Origin: Microbacterium ginsengiterrae
GTDB taxonomy: Bacteria > Actinomycetota > Actinomycetes > Actinomycetales > Microbacteriaceae
Direction of reading: 5' to 3'
DNA: 64,000 nt
Assembly: GCF_014205075.1 (NCBI RefSeq)
Contig: NZ_JACHMU010000001.1
Location: forward strand, 2,232,001-2,296,000
Shown here one piece after another: positions 61,140-64,000 of the stretch. The position numbers and the translations under genes were made by a program. Every line of letters starts with the position of its first letter. Position 1 is the first letter of the stretch. The notes beneath the pieces were generated by a model. The model was not told the origin of the DNA. It saw only the letters and a list, made by a program, of their open reading frames with translations, and searched no databases.

Positions 61140-63605
61140 ATGTATCGACGTGTCCCACACACCCGAAGTGTGCGCAGAATGGCTCGATTCCTGGCGGTGA
61201 TCGTCGCGGTCACAGCGGTGGTCGTCGGTACGGTCGCACCCCTTGAGGTGACGGCGGCGTCCGCATCGGTGCACACCTCGAGCGCCTACGCGAAGTCGTC
61301 CGGAGACCCGGCGCAGTCCGGAATCGCCAAGTCGACGCTCGTCGGTTTCAACGCGGGCAACATCATCAGTGACGCCGTGTTCACGAACAAGAACACCATG
61401 ACCGAGGCGCAGATCCAGTCCTTCTTCAATTCGAAGGTCTCCAAGTGCGTCGTCGGAAAAGACGAGAACGGCAAGCCGTACGTCTGTCTGAAGGACTTCA
61501 AGATCACCTCGGTGAGCATGCCGGCGGATTCATACTGCAGCGGTTACAAGGGAGCGGCGAACGAGAGCGCTGCGCGGATCATCTACAAGGTCTCCCAGGC
61601 GTGCAACATCAATCCGCAGGTGCTGATCGTCATGCTCCAGAAGGAGCAGGGGCTCGTCAACCATGTGTGGCCGAGCGCGTGGCGGTACGACAAGGCACTC
61701 GGTCAGGGATGCCCGGACACCGCACCGTGCGATCCGGCGTTCGTCGGGTTCTTCCACCAGATCTACGGCGCAGGCCGGCAGATGCAGATGTACATGGAGG
61801 GGCGCTGGTTCACCTGGTACGCCCCGGGTAAGACGTGGGGGATCCTCTACCACCCGAACGCGAACTGCGGCCGCGGCAACGTACACATCGCCAACAAGGC
61901 GACCTCGGCGCTCTACTACTACACGCCCTACCAGCCGAACGCGGCGGCCATGAAGGCCGGGTACGGCGAGGGCGACAGCTGCTCCAGTTACGGCAACCGC
62001 AACTTCTACAACTACTTCACGGACTGGTTCGGATCGACACAGGCCGCCCCGACCGCGCCGTCGGTGCCTGCACCCGTGCTGACGGACATCAACTCGACGT
62101 CGTACGTCATCGCGGCGGACGCGAAGGGCAGCCTGCTCGCATACCCGTACTCGAAGAGCGTGTGGGGCAAGACCGTGACCCTTGCTTCCGGCCTGGGGAA
62201 CCTCACCGGCGCGTTCAGTGTCGGCGACCTCAGCGGTGATGGGCGCAGGGACTTCATCGTGGTCGGCGCCGATGGTAAGCCGAAGGTCCTGTACGGCGGG
62301 GCGAAGACCTCTGTCGGTAAGCCATCGGCGCTCGCCGGCGACTGGTCCGGGGTCACCGCTGTCCTTCCGGCAGGCGATTTCAACGGCGACGGTGTCGAAG
62401 ACATCTTCACGGTCGATGCGAAGGGGAACCTCTATCTCCGCGCGGGCAACGCGTTGGGAGGGTTCGCAGCAGCTAGTTCGGTCGGGACCGGCTGGAACAA
62501 GGTCGATCAGATCATCAGCGGGATCGACTTCGATGGTGACGGCAAGCCCGACCTTGTGGCGCGAGACTCCAATGGCGACATCAAGCTCTTCCCCGGGAAC
62601 GGAAGAAGTGGGTGGGGCACAACGGTGCAGATCGGCACCCGCTGGGCAGGCATGACGAGCATATTCAGCCCGGGGGACTTCACCGGGGACGGGCACGCGG
62701 ACATCATGGCGCATGCCGCGGACGGTGACCTCCTGCTCTACAAGGGTTCGAAGGGCGGAAAGCTTGAAGCCGCCGGTGCTGTAGGAAACAAATGGCAGAC
62801 ACTGGTCACGAAGAGTGCAGCGGGGTATTCCGTCAAGCCACTCCCGGCGTTCCCCGCAGGAGTGGGCAACCTCGACGGAGCGGGAGGCACGGACATCGTC
62901 GCGGTGGCATCCGATGGCGTCGCATACATCTACGGGGGCGATGGCCGAGGCGGGTGGACAGGGCGGACGAAGCTCGGTACTGGATGGTCCAAGAAGGACA
63001 AGATCGTTCCGCTGGGCGACTTCGACCGCTCAGGTAGTCGCGATTTCGGACGTATCGACTCCTCAGGCCGGTTCCTGATGTACTCCGGTTCCAGCGGAAA
63101 AGCCACTCAAATCGGCAAGGGGTGGGTGTCCTTCACGCACGTCTTCGGCGGAATGGACTTCGACGGCGACCGGCGCCTCGATGTGATCGGGATCACTCCC
63201 GATGGAATGATGTACCTGTATCGCGGGGACGGTAAGGGAGGCTGGCTCAATACCAAGGGCCAGAAGATCGGGTCTGGATGGACAGGCCTCCAGAGCGTCT
63301 TCTACATGGGTGATTTCAATGGTGATGGGATCGGCGACGTCGTCGCCCGGTTCTCGGACGGAACTCTGCGCCTGTATCCGATGACCGGATACGGCGGGTG
63401 GGGCACCCGCAAGCAAATCGGAACGGGTTGGTTCGGCTACCCCGTCATCTTCAGCCCCGGAGATTTCAACGGCGACGGCAAGAACGACGTGCTGGCGGTC
63501 GGGCCTAAGGGAGTCCTCTACCTGTACCCTTCCAACGGGCGCGGTGGCTGGGGTGCCCGGTCTCAGGTCGGGACGGGTTGGAGCTCGATGAGCCCCATCG
63601 GTTGA
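61140..63605 (+). CDS. Secreted lysozyme-like protein with about nine FG-GAP/VCBS repeats
   Basis: This protein of 821 residues has a basic N-terminus and signal peptide (about residues 1-42, ending near VTAASASV). It continues with a domain (about 50-300) with NPQVLIVMLQKEQGLV, where Glu169 is in a position seen in lysozyme/transglycosylase-like enzymes, and several Cys pairs that may form disulfides. From about residue 310 there are nine repeats with GDFNGDG-type calcium loops, forming one or two beta-propellers. It is probably a peptidoglycan-active or glycan-binding surface protein. An ATG at 61179 is an alternative start. Late codons are less GC-rich than in most genes here. Confidence 0.82.
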   Translation: MYRRVPHTRSVRRMARFLAVIVAVTAVVVGTVAPLEVTAASASVHTSSAYAKSSGDPAQSGIAKSTLVGFNAGNIISDAVFTNKNTMTEAQIQSFFNSKVSKCVVGKDENGKPYVCLKDFKITSVSMPADSYCSGYKGAANESAARIIYKVSQACNINPQVLIVMLQKEQGLVNHVWPSAWRYDKALGQGCPDTAPCDPAFVGFFHQIYGAGRQMQMYMEGRWFTWYAPGKTWGILYHPNANCGRGNVHIANKATSALYYYTPYQPNAAAMKAGYGEGDSCSSYGNRNFYNYFTDWFGSTQAAPTAPSVPAPVLTDINSTSYVIAADAKGSLLAYPYSKSVWGKTVTLASGLGNLTGAFSVGDLSGDGRRDFIVVGADGKPKVLYGGAKTSVGKPSALAGDWSGVTAVLPAGDFNGDGVEDIFTVDAKGNLYLRAGNALGGFAAASSVGTGWNKVDQIISGIDFDGDGKPDLVARDSNGDIKLFPGNGRSGWGTTVQIGTRWAGMTSIFSPGDFTGDGHADIMAHAADGDLLLYKGSKGGKLEAAGAVGNKWQTLVTKSAAGYSVKPLPAFPAGVGNLDGAGGTDIVAVASDGVAYIYGGDGRGGWTGRTKLGTGWSKKDKIVPLGDFDRSGSRDFGRIDSSGRFLMYSGSSGKATQIGKGWVSFTHVFGGMDFDGDRRLDVIGITPDGMMYLYRGDGKGGWLNTKGQKIGSGWTGLQSVFYMGDFNGDGIGDVVARFSDGTLRLYPMTGYGGWGTRKQIGTGWFGYPVIFSPGDFNGDGKNDVLAVGPKGVLYLYPSNGRGGWGARSQVGTGWSSMSPIG

Positions 63606-63606
63606 T

Positions 63607-63631
63607 GCCCCCGCGGCCCTCAGCCGGGGGC
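63607..63631 (+). terminator. Terminator-like hairpin after the FG-GAP protein
   Basis: GCCCCCG (63607-63613) pairs with CGGGGGC (63625-63631) directly after the stop codon. The stem is short, and there is no T-tract. Confidence 0.5.
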
Positions 63632-63659
63632 CTCCGGGGAACCTGGATGTTGCGTCGGA

Positions 63660-63665
63660 TATAAT
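63660..63665 (+). promoter_or_regulatory. Consensus -10 box TATAAT before the ABC permease gene
   Basis: TATAAT is the only perfect consensus -10 box noted at a gene start in this window. It precedes a GTG at 63673 by seven bases and the favoured TTG start (63724) by 58. No good -35 box is present at 17 bp. Confidence 0.5.
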
Positions 63666-63723
63666 CTGGACGGTGGAACACGTACGTTTCGTGTCGTGTC
63701 CGAAACGAGAAGGACGTAGTGAT

Positions 63724-64000
63724 TTGACCTTTGGCACGCCCATAGATCTCGGTGCGTACGATGTCCCAGGCCGAGGCAAAGGCGTCCTCGACGTATTCAG
63801 GCGTCGGTACCTTCTCCGCCTGCTCGTGCGCAAAGGGACTGCGACCCGCTACCGTAACTCTGTTCTCGGATGGGTGTGGTCCTATGTAAAGCCAGCATCC
63901 CAATTCCTCATCTATTACTTCGTGATGGGGATTATTCTCAATTTTCATCGAGACATCGAGAACTTCCCGATCTATCTGTTCTCGGGCGTTGTGGCCGTCA
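63724..64000 (+). CDS. ABC-2 type glycan/teichoic-acid export permease (partial)
   Basis: The frame runs off the right edge; 92 codons are visible. The sequence RRRYLLRLLVRKGTATRYRN, then SVLGWVWSYVKPASQFLIYY and a following helix, matches the N-terminal region of TagG/RfbA-like permeases that move lipid-linked polymers across the membrane. The start is uncertain. TTG 63724 has GAGAAGGA nine bases upstream and begins where GC-rich codon use starts. GTG 63673 lies seven bases after TATAAT in the leaderless spacing, but the 17 intervening codons have low third-position GC. Confidence 0.82.
   Translation, partial: MTFGTPIDLGAYDVPGRGKGVLDVFRRRYLLRLLVRKGTATRYRNSVLGWVWSYVKPASQFLIYYFVMGIILNFHRDIENFPIYLFSGVVAV

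Overview
The window is a chromosomal segment of a high-GC Gram-positive actinobacterium. Protein family content points to Microbacteriaceae, most likely Microbacterium or a close relative. The evidence is strong G/C preference at third codon positions, many GTG starts, 4-bp gene overlaps, actinobacterial family signatures (DUF3117, DUF3107, DUF3054, UPF0182, group-2 DapD, AdnAB-type helicase-nucleases), and a cell-wall glycopolymer locus with CDP-glycerol transferases. There is no rRNA, CRISPR array, prophage or intact insertion sequence. Coding density is high and no gene-free stretch exceeds about 260 bp.

Region 1 (1-17.3 kb) is a housekeeping block: a cut-off CPBP protease, typA, azlCD, ferredoxin fdxA with dapC, gltA, a DEAD-box helicase with a long structured leader, divergent dapD/dapE (with dapC, three steps of the succinylase lysine/DAP branch), a PIG-V-like mannosyltransferase, DUF3117, an O-methyltransferase, TatB, and a minus-strand operon CBS/MgtE_N - DUF1003 - Mrp - small membrane protein. 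The gene order recalls M. tuberculosis Rv1165-Rv1232, but sigE-rseA-htrA is not between the methyltransferase and tatB.

Region 2 (17.3-23.9 kb) holds stress and membrane proteins, an alpha/beta hydrolase, a YdcF-like protein, an aminopeptidase P, an EEP-family phosphatase and a PHP phosphoesterase. Region 3 (23.9-44.2 kb) recalls Rv3211-Rv3193c: a second DEAD-box helicase, a ferritin-like protein, DUF3107, the AdnA/AdnB-like pair, a degenerate phosphotransferase, NudC, a short UvrD2, an orphan cyclodehydratase-like protein, a DUF2342 metalloprotease, a PDZ-Lon protease and a large UPF0182 membrane protein. It is followed by two strong terminators and the initiator tRNA.

Region 4 (44.5-64 kb) moves to the cell envelope: a nitrilase-family enzyme, an aminotransferase, HtrA, three CDP-glycerol transferases with an inverted GT2, birA, a PH-domain protein, purK/purE, an LCP ligase, a DUF4012 protein, a GT4, a secreted lysozyme-like FG-GAP repeat protein, and the start of an ABC-2 glycan export permease. 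Base composition becomes visibly less GC-rich over roughly the last kilobase, as is common at variable polysaccharide loci.

The most striking non-coding signal is a recurrent promoter/start architecture. A TANNNT box lies exactly 6 or 7 nt before the start codon of at least 19 genes, which implies widespread leaderless transcription. At 48175-48211 such a promoter sits in the loop of a 15-bp perfect hairpin whose right arm carries the start codon of the next gene. The same 12-mer family, GTGA-N4-TCAC, occurs between dapD and dapE and as a four-unit array at 26362-26426.
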